Shown here: piece by piece, positions 25,799 through 35,981 of the stretch
Layout of the letters: every line of letters begins with the position of its first letter
Numbering within the stretch: the stretch's first letter is position 1
From: an uncultured Planctomycetota bacterium
GTDB taxonomy: Bacteria; Planctomycetota; Phycisphaerae; UBA1845; UTPLA1
Length of the DNA: 64,000 bases
Direction: 5' to 3'
NCBI GenBank assembly: GCA_900696465.1
Contig: CAADGE010000022.1
Coordinates: 186,001 to 250,000, forward strand
The notes under the pieces: generated by a model
The model's input: the letters and a program-made list of their open reading frames with translations, nothing else
The model's database searches: none
Told to the model about the DNA's origin: nothing
Made by a program: the position numbers and the translations under genes

Positions 25799-26302
25799 TT
25801 AATCCGCTGCATCCTCCGGCATATGTGGCAATCCGGCTTCACGCGCCAGGGCCTTGAGTCGCTGATAGTGCTCGGCGCCTTCCTCGGCCAGTTCGTGGAA
25901 CAGGTCACGGAGCGTCGCGTCGGGCACCAGTTTGCTGTGATGGGCGTAAAATGCGGCCGTCTTCCGCTCGGTCCGCAGGATCATCCGCATCGCCTCGCGA
26001 AAGTCGTCATCGTTGCGAATTTCCAGCAGACGCGTGCCGGTGACGACCAGTTCCTTGTCGTCAGAGGTCAGCACAAAATCCGCCTCGGGATACATCCGGG
26101 CAAGCAGCTCCTGAAGCCGCTGTTTGTGGCCCTGTTCCTCGTCAGCCATGGCGGCGAACTCCCTGCGAAAGTGTTCGTCGGGGGCTTTTTCGGAGAGGAC
26201 GAGATATCGATAGGCGGCGACCATCTCGCCATAGGCCCCGATGGCGAGTAGCTTGTCCGGTCCGCGACCGGCGGCGGCGTCTGGCGTAGGCTCGTCGCTC
26301 AT
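25799..26302 (-). CDS. Ferritin-like/rubrerythrin-type diiron protein
   Basis: A 167-residue four-helix-bundle protein. The expected iron ligands occur in order: Glu in 'LAIGAYGEMVAAYRYL', EEQGH (helix 2), Glu in 'LRTERKTAAFYAHH', and EEGAEH (helix 4), i.e. two E-x-x-H pairs as in ferritin-like diiron domains. There is no C-terminal rubredoxin domain, so it is not a complete rubrerythrin. Likely roles are peroxide detoxification or iron handling. The neighbours on the same strand are the Mrp-type ATPase downstream and DsbD upstream, consistent with redox/iron duties, but no direct functional link is shown. Confidence 0.83.
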   Translation of the reverse strand: MSDEPTPDAAAGRGPDKLLAIGAYGEMVAAYRYLVLSEKAPDEHFRREFAAMADEEQGHKQRLQELLARMYPEADFVLTSDDKELVVTGTRLLEIRNDDDFREAMRMILRTERKTAAFYAHHSKLVPDATLRDLFHELAEEGAEHYQRLKALAREAGLPHMPEDAAD

Positions 26303-26375
26303 GAGGACATTCTGAGCGGGAGCATGATGGAATGCAAACCGACGACGTAATGCAGATCACACCGGGTTTTGCGGG

Positions 26376-29045
26376 TTACGGTGCGGTTTGGCCGCGCATG
26401 GCCGTGTAGGCGGTCGATGCTGACTTGCTCGGGCCGGCGCGCTTGAGTGCATCGATCAGGATGCCGGGCGTCAGCAGTTCCGGGAGGATTTGCGGCCGGT
26501 CGGGCTGATTCGGTGCGAAGACCAGATAGAGCGGAACACCGGCGCGGCCGTAATGATCGAGCATCTCCTTGATCTGCGGATCGCGCCGGGTGTAGTCGGC
26601 CTCGAACGGAACGACGTTCAACTCGCGCATCACGCGCCGGGTTTCCGCAATATCAATCGATGACTTGAGATTCGCCTTGCAGTTGACGCACCAGTCGGCG
26701 GTGAAATCGACGAAGACGGTGTAACCGGCGCGAACGAAGCGCTCGACCAATACTGGATCGTACGGCACCCAGGGAATCGAACCGCCCTTTTCATCCCAGG
26801 CGGCGGGATTCCACGAGACAGCATCGGCACCGGATTCGCTGTCCGCGCCGCGGGTGAGCTGGATGGTTTCAGCAAGGGCCAGCATGCGGACATGCCGGGC
26901 CTGCGCCGCTTCAAGATTCTCCAGCGTGTCCACCCATCGGAAGGGAACCATCCAGGCGAACAACAGCGCCACGACGGCCAGGCCGTTGATCGCCAGCTTG
27001 CGAGCTGGAGGTTGGTGGAACTGCACCTTGCCCTTGATCCAGACGGCGATGCCGACGCCCAGGAGATACATAAGCGTGAGGTAGAGTCCCCAATCGCCAA
27101 GCTGACCGCGGATCGGATAAAGCAGCCAGATGACCGTGCCGAGCAGAAGGAAGCCCATCGCGGCTTCGAAGACGCCCATCCACGGACCGGGACGGGGGAC
27201 GAACTTCAGCCATGCCGGTTGAGCGGACAGGACAAGAAAAGGAAACGCCATTCCTGCGCCGACGGCCATGAAGATTCCGGCACCCTCCTGCGGTGAAAAC
27301 CTGCTTGCCGCACTGACGGCCGCACTGAGAAATGGCGCCGTGCAGGCGGTGCCGAGGACGGTCGCCAGTACACCGGTGAAATAGGCCGAGGTGAATCCTT
27401 CCTGCGCCTCGGCCTTCTCGCCGAGTTTGTTCACGATTCGAGGAGTAAAAAGCGCAAAGACGCCGAAGAGACTCAGCGCGAACGCCGTTACTACGCCGGC
27501 GAGAATCAGCACGACCAGCGGCCGCTGAAAGTGTTCACCCCAGCCCGATCCATGCTTTGCGAACAGCCATGCAATGAGCCCGAAGAAGCTCATGATGCCG
27601 GCGCAATAGGCCAGTCCGAGCAGAAAGACACGCCCGCGGGATTCCTGCGCCTGACGGACGAAGGAAAGGACTTTCAACGAGATCACCGGCAGGACGCAGG
27701 GCATGAGGTTCAGGATGAACCCGCCGATCAGTGCAAGTGCGATGACACCGTAGTAGCCCTTCTCGATGAACCAGTTCTGTAATCGATTGAGCCAGCCCTC
27801 GTCGATGCTCGATCCGGCGGACGTATCCGCTGCGGGATCGCCGACGGTGACGGGCGCTGCCTGTTCGGCATTCACGGCGTTTTCTGATGCAGGCGCGACG
27901 GAAAACCAGTCTGTCTGCGATGGCATGGGTTTGGCTGCTGGCGTCTGGCCGGAGGAAACGGTCTGATCGACTGTATCGGCGGCCGCCTGGTCATCGCGCT
28001 GCTCGGTTACCGCGCTGGAGTCCATGGCTGCCGGCGCCGGTCCGCCCTGCATGTGGATCGGAATCGCCACCTCGATCCACTGCGGCGGGTAGCAGGTGCC
28101 ACTCTCGTTGCACACCTGATACTGAAGCAACCCGCGAATCCATCGGGGTGCGCTGTCCGCGTCCTCCGCGACGGTCACGGGGATGCGAATCTCGACTTTG
28201 CCGCCGTACTCGCTGAGCTTGCCCAGGACCGGATCCACACGATCGTGTGCCTTCGGGTATTCCAACTCGCCGTATTCCAGCCCCATCGTCGGTTCGAGAT
28301 ACAGGACCGTGGGGATGAATTCTTCCTGTGACGGCTTGCGAGATTGCATATGGTGCTTTGGTGCGATGTCCAGCACGAGGGCGGCGGTGAAGGATTCGCC
28401 CGGTCGAACCTGCTCGCGATCGAGACGGTGGTCGATCCGGACGTGCTTCGCGGCAGAGAGCGGCTCCGGCAATGCGCGGCGGGCTTTCTTGAAAAGCGCT
28501 TCGTTGGCGGGTTTGACGGCTGTGCCGCGGGCTGCGACCGGCAGTGTCAACGAGAGTTCCACCTCGCCGGGAATGCATTCCTGCTTGCATGCGAGGTAGC
28601 TGACGTTGACCGTCAGGGAAACCTTCTCACCGGGTTTGACGGACTCCGGAACGCGAATCGTGACCGGGAAGATAGATTCTCCGGCAAGGACGTACGAGTC
28701 CTCCTTGAGAATCTTGTCGTACTTAGTTTTGGGAATCGGGAATTGCACGCGGCCGACGTGAAAGCCAGTGGGAACTTTCCAAGTAATCTCCGTCGGCAAT
28801 CCTGCCATGCCGCCGGGGCTGCGCCAATAGACGTGCCACTCCTTGTCCGGTGTGAGGACGACTGCGACCTCGAAGTCTTCGCCGGGCGTGATCGCTTCGC
28901 GGTCCGAGAACACTTGAACGGAAACGTTCGCATCACGCTTCGTCGGACTCGCAGTTTCGGCCGGCGCGAACGACGGCCAGCAGAGAAGGGAAATCAGTCC
29001 TATCAGCCGGAACAGTTGCATTGGTTGACTAGAGGTAATCGTCAT
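26376..29045 (-). CDS. dsbD: Thiol:disulfide interchange protein DsbD
   Basis: An 889-residue inner-membrane protein that carries electrons from cytoplasmic thioredoxin to the periplasm. A signal peptide (to about 30) leads into two N-terminal DsbD-alpha-like immunoglobulin domains (35-345). Eight transmembrane helices follow (about 425-725), with the membrane cysteines in 'LMPCVLPVISLKVLSF' and 'GTACTAPFLSAAV'. The C-terminal thioredoxin-like domain has the active site WCVNC ('FTADWCVNCKANL') and cis-proline region 'AGVPLYLVF'. The N-terminal part is longer than in E. coli (565 residues total) and its usual active-site Cys pair is not obvious; 'YLACKQECIPGEVEL' and 'CNESGTCYPP' hold two Cys pairs. 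It probably supplies reductant to the cytochrome c system encoded at 31.6 kb. Confidence 0.93.
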   Translation of the reverse strand: MTITSSQPMQLFRLIGLISLLCWPSFAPAETASPTKRDANVSVQVFSDREAITPGEDFEVAVVLTPDKEWHVYWRSPGGMAGLPTEITWKVPTGFHVGRVQFPIPKTKYDKILKEDSYVLAGESIFPVTIRVPESVKPGEKVSLTVNVSYLACKQECIPGEVELSLTLPVAARGTAVKPANEALFKKARRALPEPLSAAKHVRIDHRLDREQVRPGESFTAALVLDIAPKHHMQSRKPSQEEFIPTVLYLEPTMGLEYGELEYPKAHDRVDPVLGKLSEYGGKVEIRIPVTVAEDADSAPRWIRGLLQYQVCNESGTCYPPQWIEVAIPIHMQGGPAPAAMDSSAVTEQRDDQAAADTVDQTVSSGQTPAAKPMPSQTDWFSVAPASENAVNAEQAAPVTVGDPAADTSAGSSIDEGWLNRLQNWFIEKGYYGVIALALIGGFILNLMPCVLPVISLKVLSFVRQAQESRGRVFLLGLAYCAGIMSFFGLIAWLFAKHGSGWGEHFQRPLVVLILAGVVTAFALSLFGVFALFTPRIVNKLGEKAEAQEGFTSAYFTGVLATVLGTACTAPFLSAAVSAASRFSPQEGAGIFMAVGAGMAFPFLVLSAQPAWLKFVPRPGPWMGVFEAAMGFLLLGTVIWLLYPIRGQLGDWGLYLTLMYLLGVGIAVWIKGKVQFHQPPARKLAINGLAVVALLFAWMVPFRWVDTLENLEAAQARHVRMLALAETIQLTRGADSESGADAVSWNPAAWDEKGGSIPWVPYDPVLVERFVRAGYTVFVDFTADWCVNCKANLKSSIDIAETRRVMRELNVVPFEADYTRRDPQIKEMLDHYGRAGVPLYLVFAPNQPDRPQILPELLTPGILIDALKRAGPSKSASTAYTAMRGQTAP

Positions 29046-29291
29046 CGTCTAGGAGACCCTATATCTATACCGCGATGCTCCGATGCAAATCTCAGCAGGA
29101 TTTGGACTTAAGATGGTCCGCCGCGTATAGCGGTGACACCGTGCCGGACGATTTTTCTCATTTTAGCGTCGCCGTGCATCGAGTGTGAATCACGGTGCGG
29201 ACAACATTCAATACGTTCAGGCCGAAGGCAGGATCGTCGTAAGGGTTGATTCTATCAAAACTTCGAGCCGTCCTGTTAGGTTAATCGAATC

Positions 29292-29319
29292 TTGACGCCC
29301 GTGAACCTGACTTTATACT
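29292..29319 (+). promoter_or_regulatory. Sigma-70-type promoter
   Basis: TTGACG (29292-29297, five of six to consensus) is followed after 16 bases by TATACT (29314-29319, five of six). Transcription would begin near 29326 and run towards rny, almost 700 bases downstream. It is the best sigma-70 match seen in the window. Confidence 0.6.
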
Positions 29320-29325
29320 GGAACG

Positions 29326-29674
29326 TAGAAAGAGCGATCTGTTAGCTCTTTATTCAAGCGTACTTGGCTTGTTTTATTGTCCTGCGGGCCACGAGTCGGG
29401 CTCTTTGCGGAAATTGAGTTTCTCGCCTGAGTCGATGGGCCGCCAGCAAAAGGAGTCGAGCTACCCCCTGCAAGGTTCGTGGAGCCCCAGGGGCGGCTGA
29501 GAGGTTACCGATTGGTTTTGACGCAGCGACCGAAACACGGGACGCGCGAGAAGGGCGCCGTGCAATTCCGGCGGCTGTTCGATTCATGCGTCCTCGATGA
29601 TTTCAGGATGACTCGGTCGTCGTCGTGTCGACAAGACGTTCACGTGTGGCCGGGCAGTGATGACGAACTGCCCG
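29326..29674 (+). ncRNA. Candidate structured leader or small RNA upstream of rny
   Basis: Directly after the promoter at 29292 there are two hairpins: AAAGAGC/GCTCTTT (29329-29351, nine-base loop) and CAAGC/GCTTG (29355-29371) followed by TTTTATTG, which together look like a short RNA with an intrinsic terminator or attenuator. Further on, CGGGCAGT/ACTGCCCG (29651-29674) is an eight-pair stem. No plausible protein is coded between 29046 and 30017, the gap being 972 bases. The class is unknown; it does not match 6S, tmRNA, RNase P or SRP RNA signatures that I could recognise. It might be a long regulatory leader of rny or a separate small RNA; both are inference. Confidence 0.35.
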
Positions 29675-30017
29675 TGATGAGCCGCTAATGCGTATCAGAA
29701 AGTATCGAACGTGGGTGAGTCCAGGATTTCATTCGCCGTAAGCTGATCATAACGCTGGAATTACCCGTCGACATGACGAGAGGTGAGCGATGAACCGCTG
29801 CGAAGCGCGGCGGTGTGTTCGCATCTTTCGGCGCTGTCTGTCTGAACCTCTCTTTCGCGCCTTGATCTCCATGCCTTCAGCAGGGAACACGTGAGTTGTT
29901 CAATGCACCGGTCGGGCTGCGCACGAACGTGACCAGTGGATGCTGGCTGAGTTCTCGGGTTCCCCGGTGAAGGTTTGTGGGTCATGCCGATTCGGCAAAT
30001 TGGAAAGGTGAAACATC

Positions 30018-31604
30018 ATGGGACCTCTCGTACTGGCGGAGGTCTCGACCGGTTGGGCGCTGTTCCTGGCGATCCTGGCCCTGGTCATTGGCGGCGGTCT
30101 GGTGCTGCTGGTGCAGGTGCTTCAGGGCAAGTCGATCAAGGCACGGGCCGAGCAGGAGGCGTCGAGGACGATTCGCGATTCCCAGGCGAAGGCCCAGGAC
30201 ATCGTCCGCGCTGCAGAGGTCGAGACCAAAGCGACATTTCTGGCAAGGCAGGAGGAGTTTGAAAAGCAGACCGGCATCACCCGGAACGAGATCCGGGAGG
30301 CCGAGAAGCGTCTGGACAAGCGTGAGGATCAGCTCGAGCGGCAGATGGATGCGCTGGGCATCAAGGAACGAAACATTGAGAAGGCCGAAGCGCAGATACG
30401 AGAAAAGAAGGCGGAAATCGACAGAAAGGCGGCGGAGATCGACGAACTCCTGAGCAAGCGTCGCAACGAGCTGCTTCGCGTCTCGCAGTATTCCATGGAC
30501 GAGGCCAAGCGCGAGCTGCTCAAGCAGTTGGAGCATGATCTCGAGCAGGAATGCGCCGAGATGATCCAGAAGCGGCTGACGGAGGCCCAGGACGAGGCCG
30601 AGTCGCGCTCGCGCGAAGTCGTCATTACGGCTATCCAGCGATTTGCCGCCGGCCACACCGCCGCTTCCACGGTCAGCACGATCGACATCCCCAACGACGA
30701 GATGAAAGGTCGGGTCATCGGGCGCGAGGGGCGGAACATCCGCGCATTTGAGAAGGCCACCGGCGTGGACATCATCGTGGACGACACGCCCGGCGTGATC
30801 GAGATCACCTGCTTCGACCCGGTGAAGCGCGAGATCGCCCGCCAGGCGCTGAACAAACTCATTCACGACGGACGCATTCACCCGACTCGGATCGAAGAGG
30901 TAGTCGCCGAGATTCAGGCGAACATGGAGAAAGAGCTTCTGGAGATCGGCAAGAAGGCGGCCGTCGAAGCGAACGTGCAGGGGCTGAATCGCAAGCTGAT
31001 CGACCTGCTCGGCCGGCTCCACTTTCGCACGAGTTACGGGCAGAACGTGCTCCGGCACTCGATCGAGGTCGCCTATCTCTGTCAGATCATGGCGGATGAA
31101 CTCAAGCTCGACGGCGCTCTGGCCCGGCGCTGCGGCCTGTTGCACGACATCGGCAAAGCGGTGGATCACGAAATCGAAGGTGGTCACCCCGCCATCGGCG
31201 AGGAGATCGCGCGAAAATTCAGCGAGCGGCCCGAAGTGCTCAACGCCATCGCCGGCCATCATGGCGACGTACCGTCGACGAGCCCGTACACGCCGCTGGT
31301 CGCCGCGGCGGATGCCATCAGCGCGGCACGACCCGGCAGCCGTCGCGAAGCGCTCGAACGGTACATCAAGCGGCTTGAGCAACTCGAAGGCATCGCGATG
31401 AGCTTCGATGGGGTTCGCCAGGCCTATGCGATTCAGGCCGGTCGCGAAGTGCGCGTGATTGTCGACGCCAACAGCGTGGACGACGCCAACGCCTTCCGCA
31501 TTGCCCGGGATATCGCACAGAAGGTCGAGTCCGAAATGACCTACCCCGGGGAGGTAAAAGTGACGCTGCTTCGCGAAGTCCGGGCGGTGGAGTACGCGCG
31601 GTGA
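30018..31604 (+). CDS. rny: Ribonuclease Y
   Basis: A 528-residue membrane-anchored endoribonuclease that starts mRNA decay. The order is a transmembrane segment (about 14-35, '[21 protein letters not shown]'), a long coiled coil (40-210), a KH domain with [15 protein letters not shown] (about 233-247), and an HD domain with '[12 protein letters not shown]' (H-D pair near 377) and 'HHGD'. The end '[23 protein letters not shown]' and '[14 protein letters not shown]' is the typical family C-terminus. Length matches the family (about 510-530). The start ATG at 30018 has an AAGGTG site seven bases upstream, preceded by a short GCCGA-TT-CGGC-like palindrome (29986-29996). The ResB-CcsA gene begins 39 bases downstream. 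Confidence 0.96.
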   Translation: MGPLVLAEVSTGWALFLAILALVIGGGLVLLVQVLQGKSIKARAEQEASRTIRDSQAKAQDIVRAAEVETKATFLARQEEFEKQTGITRNEIREAEKRLDKREDQLERQMDALGIKERNIEKAEAQIREKKAEIDRKAAEIDELLSKRRNELLRVSQYSMDEAKRELLKQLEHDLEQECAEMIQKRLTEAQDEAESRSREVVITAIQRFAAGHTAASTVSTIDIPNDEMKGRVIGREGRNIRAFEKATGVDIIVDDTPGVIEITCFDPVKREIARQALNKLIHDGRIHPTRIEEVVAEIQANMEKELLEIGKKAAVEANVQGLNRKLIDLLGRLHFRTSYGQNVLRHSIEVAYLCQIMADELKLDGALARRCGLLHDIGKAVDHEIEGGHPAIGEEIARKFSERPEVLNAIAGHHGDVPSTSPYTPLVAAADAISAARPGSRREALERYIKRLEQLEGIAMSFDGVRQAYAIQAGREVRVIVDANSVDDANAFRIARDIAQKVESEMTYPGEVKVTLLREVRAVEYAR

Positions 31605-31643
31605 TCGCCTGTCGCGCACAGCGACGCTACAATCCGCCACCAG

Positions 31644-34600
31644 ATGACGTTGAACTCCGACAACCGCAGCCAGCCCGCAAAAAAGGGCGGGCCGCTGCGC
31701 GCCCTTGTGGACGCCTTCGACAGCGTATGGCTCGGCGTCTTCTGGATCGTCCTCATTCTCGTCTACGGCACCCTCGGCTCGGCCGTGCCTGTCTTCCGGC
31801 AGTACTTCGAGCTGACCGAATTCGCCTATTTCAATCACTGGCTTTTTGCCACGATGATCGTCATGTTCTGCCTGACCCTGACGGTCACGACCCTGCGGCG
31901 GATCCGCTTTAACCTGCGCAACCTCGGCGTTCTTACCGTCCACACGGGTCTGATCGTTCTGTGCGTTGGCTCGGTCGTCTATTTCGGGCGCAAAGTCGAA
32001 GGCGATGTCTTTCTGGAAGCCCCGCGGATTCGCGTTCTCTCGGTCGATCGCGCCCAGACCGATCCGGATCGGGCAGATCTAGCGTCGATAGCCGCCGTTG
32101 AGGGTCGGAAGTGGGAGACGAACATGCCGGCCCTCGGCGGCCGATACCGCATCGAAGTGACTCGCGTCACGCATCAGGGGTTGGTGACCGCGCAGAGGGT
32201 GGAGCTGCTTGCGCAAATCGGCGACGAACCACCCCAGCGCATTGAGCTGGACCAGAGCGATCGCCAGAAGACCTTTGCGAAGCTCGGTGAACGAATCGCG
32301 CTCTGGCTGACGCCTGCGAACATCGGCGATTCCTTCTATGACGAGTCGACACCCATCCTTCTCGTCGAGCATCGCGGTCATGTTGAGCGGTTCGGCCTTC
32401 CGATGCTGCCGTATTACAAGGAACGCATCGTGCAGATCGGCGAACCGATTCTGGATTCAGCCGGGAATCCCGTCGCGCCGGATCGCAATACGGCGATTCG
32501 GCCGCTCGAGTACTGGCGGATGCCGATCGACCTGCACGATCCGTCTCGGGCGATCAGCGACGACTGGCCCGTGACCTTTGCCATCGACGGCTATCTGCCC
32601 TATGCCCGACTGGAGCCGCAACCGAAAACCGGCGGCGAGCGCACCATGCCGATCGCGAAAGTGCGCCTCGCGGCGTCCGGTGGCGTCCGCGAGGAGTGGC
32701 TGGTGGCCCAGCTACCGGATCGGGCGACGCTGGAGACGGACGGCGGACCCAGCGCCGAGTTTCGCTGGATCGGCGAAAGCACCGAACTCGACCCGGAATG
32801 GACGCGCCCACTCAGCGGCCGGCACGTTCTCGAAGTCTACGTCAAGGACCGGAACGTCCGGCGGACTTACGACATATCCACGGGGATGAAGATGGAGGTC
32901 GAGGGCACACCGTATGTCCTGACCGTGGAGGAGCTAAGACCGAACTGGCCGCTGATGACCGCCGGCTTTCAGAATGCGCGCACCCCGATCGCGCTCGTCT
33001 GGGTTGATTCACCGGATCAATCCTTTCAGCGGAGCGTGATGCAGCGATTCCCGGAGCTGAATCAGGACCGCGATCGCGCCGGCAGTCGTATCAGCACGGA
33101 GAAAAACCTCGTCGATGAAAACCTGGAACTGCGATACTTCGACGCATCGCACGATCATTACATGATCGTGGCCGGCAGCATGCTGTCGCCGACGCTGATT
33201 CATACCGCCGTCGGCGGGAAGCGGTCAGTTTTCGTTCCCGAGCTCGGCAAGACTTACGCAACCGAGAGCGGCGGCTCGATGACGCTGGTGAGTTACATCG
33301 AGAAGCCCACCTTTGAAATGCTGCCGGTCGTCGTGCCCGAGCGCAGTCGTCGATCGTTCGGTACGGTACGTCGCGGCGAGTCGCTCGTCCGCGTGCATCT
33401 GCGATCCAAGGAAGGTGACTGGGAGCGGCGCGTCTGGGTTCCGTTTTCACTCTACAATACGAAGCACGACGGCACGCAGCCGACCGTGGTGCGCGAGGTA
33501 CCGGGCCTGGGCGATCTGCGGCTCGTTTACGGCCGTGCGGAGGTGCCGCTGCCGGCGCGGCTGGCGTTGGAACGACTCCAGACGGATTTTTATCCCGGTC
33601 GTCAGCAGGCCAGCGGGTGGACCAGTTACTTTCGCTTCCAGACTCCGGATGGACAGGTGCAGCGGACGAAGGCGTGGCTGAACAACACGGCGAAGGTCGG
33701 TGAGTGGACGTTGTTTCAGTCGCAGGCCGCCGGCGATCATGAGTCGTTCACGGTATTGGGCGTTGGTAATCGCCAGGGCGTCATGACCATGCTCGCCGGT
33801 TGCGTGCTGATCACGCTGGGCATGGCCTATGCCTTCTGCGTCAAGCCGGTTCTCGTGCGACGGAGACGGGAGATGATCGAACGCAACCATTGCCAGACAT
33901 TGCCTCCGAATCAAGACGATGATTCTCCGCCGTCGGCTCCGACCGATTCGCGCGAGCGGCGCGATCGGTCGCTCACCACTGCCGCACTGTTGTTCTTCTG
34001 TTTGGCCATGCCCGCCGCGGCCGCGGAAAAGAAGGACACCGGCCGGATTCCGGAATCGGCAGCGGCGCTGCGTTCCATTCAGGATCAGATCGATATCCAG
34101 CGGCTCGGCGCGCTGGCAACGCAGTACAGCTGGCGATATTCCACTGTCGATTCCTGGGCGCGCGATGCCGTCAAGAACATCCACGGACCCGCGGCCGGCA
34201 AGCCGGGCCTCTTCGGACTGGATCCCGTCGTGGCGGCCTTCGAACTGCTCTTCAACGGCGATGCCTACGACCACGAGCCCATTCTTTTCATCAAGGATCG
34301 GGCCCTGCGACAGGAGCTGACGGCTGATCCCGTGCCGATCGATGAGAAAGAGCAGGCCCGTATCCTCCGTACGGGGATGGTCAGCCATGCCTTCCTGTCC
34401 CTTCCGGTGGTCAGCGAGCGGATTCGCACACTGAGCATGGATTCGCTTCGCAAGACGGCGATGGATCGACTGGGCATGGCCCTGGGCTACTCCGAAAACC
34501 TCTCCGCGACCTGCATGATGATCCCCACGCCGGACGGCGAGCATGACACACCGTGGGTGCCGCTTTCGGCGATCGAGCAGCATGCGGTCGGGGCGCACCC

Positions 34601-35804
34601 GCCGGATGCGGACAATATCTTCTCTGCTTACGCAGCGCTAAAGCAGGCATGGCTGGCCCGGGATGCCGATCGCATCAACGCGAGTATTGCCAGGTTCGAA
34701 TCGCTTCTGCCGAAGCTGGCGCCGGACGGTCTCTATCCATCGCTCGAACAGCGCCGCGCCGAGGTGACCTATCGCCGGCTGAATCTCATCTGGTGGGGCT
34801 GGGCGTGCTACATCGTCGCTTTCTTCATCTCCATCTTCGCGCTGGCCAGCCGATACGGCTGGGTGCGGGTGCTCGGCCTGCTCTTTCTCATTGCGGCCGT
34901 CGCCCTGCACGGCTACGACCTGGCCCTGCGCTGGCGGGTCATCGGCCGTGTGCCGGTGGCGAACATGTACGAGGCCGTCGTTTCCTCGACGTGGGTCGGC
35001 GCGGTCTTCGGACTGCTGCTGGAATTGTTCTCGAAGAAGCGCGTTTATCTGCTGGCCTCGGCGATGCTGGGTTTCTTTGCCCTGTCACTGCCGGAGCTTC
35101 TGCCGACGGTCATCGACAACAAGCTCGGCGGTATGATGCCGATCCTCGATGACATCATGCTCCGCATCCATACGGTGCTGATCATCTCCAGCTACGCGGT
35201 GATCACCCTCGCCTACGCCGTCGCCAACTGCTACTTATTCGTTGCCGCGTTTCGTGATCGCTCGAAGCTCGCCCAGGGCACCATCGGTGCGCAGCTCGGC
35301 GCCATCGGCTGCCTGATGGCGGCGAAGTTCGGCTACTTCGCCGGGCGGGAAGCCCTCGATTTCATCCTGTACATGGCGGCGGCACTCCTTGCCGGAATCT
35401 TTCTGGTGATCGGCGCCTGCGGGCTCCTGCGGGGCTCGCCTGCCACGGCACAATCGGCGTCCGGCCCAGTGCCCACGCTCTTTCCGGTCCGGCGCGGCCT
35501 CCTGGAAGAGTTCGACATGTCGCATCGCGTGCTGCTCTACACGGCGATGATCTCGCTCTTCGTGGGCATCGTGCTCGGGGCAATCTGGGCGGATTACTCA
35601 TGGGGCCGGCCATGGGGTTGGGACCCGAAAGAGGTTTTCGCCCTTAATACCTGGCTGGTTTATGCGATCCTGATTCACGCGCCGTTCATGGTCAAGAGGC
35701 GTGCGCTCGTAACGTCGGTCCTGAGTGTCGTCGGATTCGCGACCATGCAGTTCAACTGGTGGGTTGTCAATTTCTACATCGTCGGCCTGCACAGCTATGC
35801 GTAA
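31644..35804 (+). CDS. ResB-CcsA fusion, system II cytochrome c biogenesis protein
   Basis: A 1386-residue membrane protein that combines both halves of the system II cytochrome c synthetase, which exports haem and attaches it to CxxCH proteins. Residues 1-735 are ResB/CcsB-like: transmembrane segments near 29-50, 66-84 and 96-113, a large periplasmic part (115-710), and another at 713-735. Residues 1045-1386 are CcsA/CcmC-like with the haem-handling motif WGRPWGWDPKE (1320-1330) and conserved histidines H1089, H1176 and H1345. Between them, residues 777-794 read like a signal peptide ('LTTAALLFFCLAMP' then AAAA), as if a separate exported protein had been fused in. Residues 800-1040 hold an extra soluble domain without known family. 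A likely client is the cytochrome at 50.6 kb. Confidence 0.9.
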   Translation: MTLNSDNRSQPAKKGGPLRALVDAFDSVWLGVFWIVLILVYGTLGSAVPVFRQYFELTEFAYFNHWLFATMIVMFCLTLTVTTLRRIRFNLRNLGVLTVHTGLIVLCVGSVVYFGRKVEGDVFLEAPRIRVLSVDRAQTDPDRADLASIAAVEGRKWETNMPALGGRYRIEVTRVTHQGLVTAQRVELLAQIGDEPPQRIELDQSDRQKTFAKLGERIALWLTPANIGDSFYDESTPILLVEHRGHVERFGLPMLPYYKERIVQIGEPILDSAGNPVAPDRNTAIRPLEYWRMPIDLHDPSRAISDDWPVTFAIDGYLPYARLEPQPKTGGERTMPIAKVRLAASGGVREEWLVAQLPDRATLETDGGPSAEFRWIGESTELDPEWTRPLSGRHVLEVYVKDRNVRRTYDISTGMKMEVEGTPYVLTVEELRPNWPLMTAGFQNARTPIALVWVDSPDQSFQRSVMQRFPELNQDRDRAGSRISTEKNLVDENLELRYFDASHDHYMIVAGSMLSPTLIHTAVGGKRSVFVPELGKTYATESGGSMTLVSYIEKPTFEMLPVVVPERSRRSFGTVRRGESLVRVHLRSKEGDWERRVWVPFSLYNTKHDGTQPTVVREVPGLGDLRLVYGRAEVPLPARLALERLQTDFYPGRQQASGWTSYFRFQTPDGQVQRTKAWLNNTAKVGEWTLFQSQAAGDHESFTVLGVGNRQGVMTMLAGCVLITLGMAYAFCVKPVLVRRRREMIERNHCQTLPPNQDDDSPPSAPTDSRERRDRSLTTAALLFFCLAMPAAAAEKKDTGRIPESAAALRSIQDQIDIQRLGALATQYSWRYSTVDSWARDAVKNIHGPAAGKPGLFGLDPVVAAFELLFNGDAYDHEPILFIKDRALRQELTADPVPIDEKEQARILRTGMVSHAFLSLPVVSERIRTLSMDSLRKTAMDRLGMALGYSENLSATCMMIPTPDGEHDTPWVPLSAIEQHAVGAHPPDADNIFSAYAALKQAWLARDADRINASIARFESLLPKLAPDGLYPSLEQRRAEVTYRRLNLIWWGWACYIVAFFISIFALASRYGWVRVLGLLFLIAAVALHGYDLALRWRVIGRVPVANMYEAVVSSTWVGAVFGLLLELFSKKRVYLLASAMLGFFALSLPELLPTVIDNKLGGMMPILDDIMLRIHTVLIISSYAVITLAYAVANCYLFVAAFRDRSKLAQGTIGAQLGAIGCLMAAKFGYFAGREALDFILYMAAALLAGIFLVIGACGLLRGSPATAQSASGPVPTLFPVRRGLLEEFDMSHRVLLYTAMISLFVGIVLGAIWADYSWGRPWGWDPKEVFALNTWLVYAILIHAPFMVKRRALVTSVLSVVGFATMQFNWWVVNFYIVGLHSYA

Positions 35805-35981
35805 GTGGTGATCGGCTGCTGATTTCGGACGCATGCCGGCAATCGATCTTTAACTCGAATGGCGGGTGGTGTTGAACAGGCGACGTCCGATTGCCTTCTT
35901 CGGTAGATCCTGGTTAAAATGGTTTGTAATCGGGCTGTGCGAGAAGCGGCCTGGGTTGCTTCTTCGTTTCGGGGCCTACCC

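Noticed and set aside
29292-29700. 6S RNA, because of a GCGGGCCA stretch and pairing stems
   Set aside because: The central bubble and the long closing helix of 6S could not be drawn; only one short motif matches.
29982-31943. A 653-residue minus-strand open frame
   Set aside because: It is the mirror of the rny gene and the start of the ResB gene, both clear. Its translation has no family motifs.
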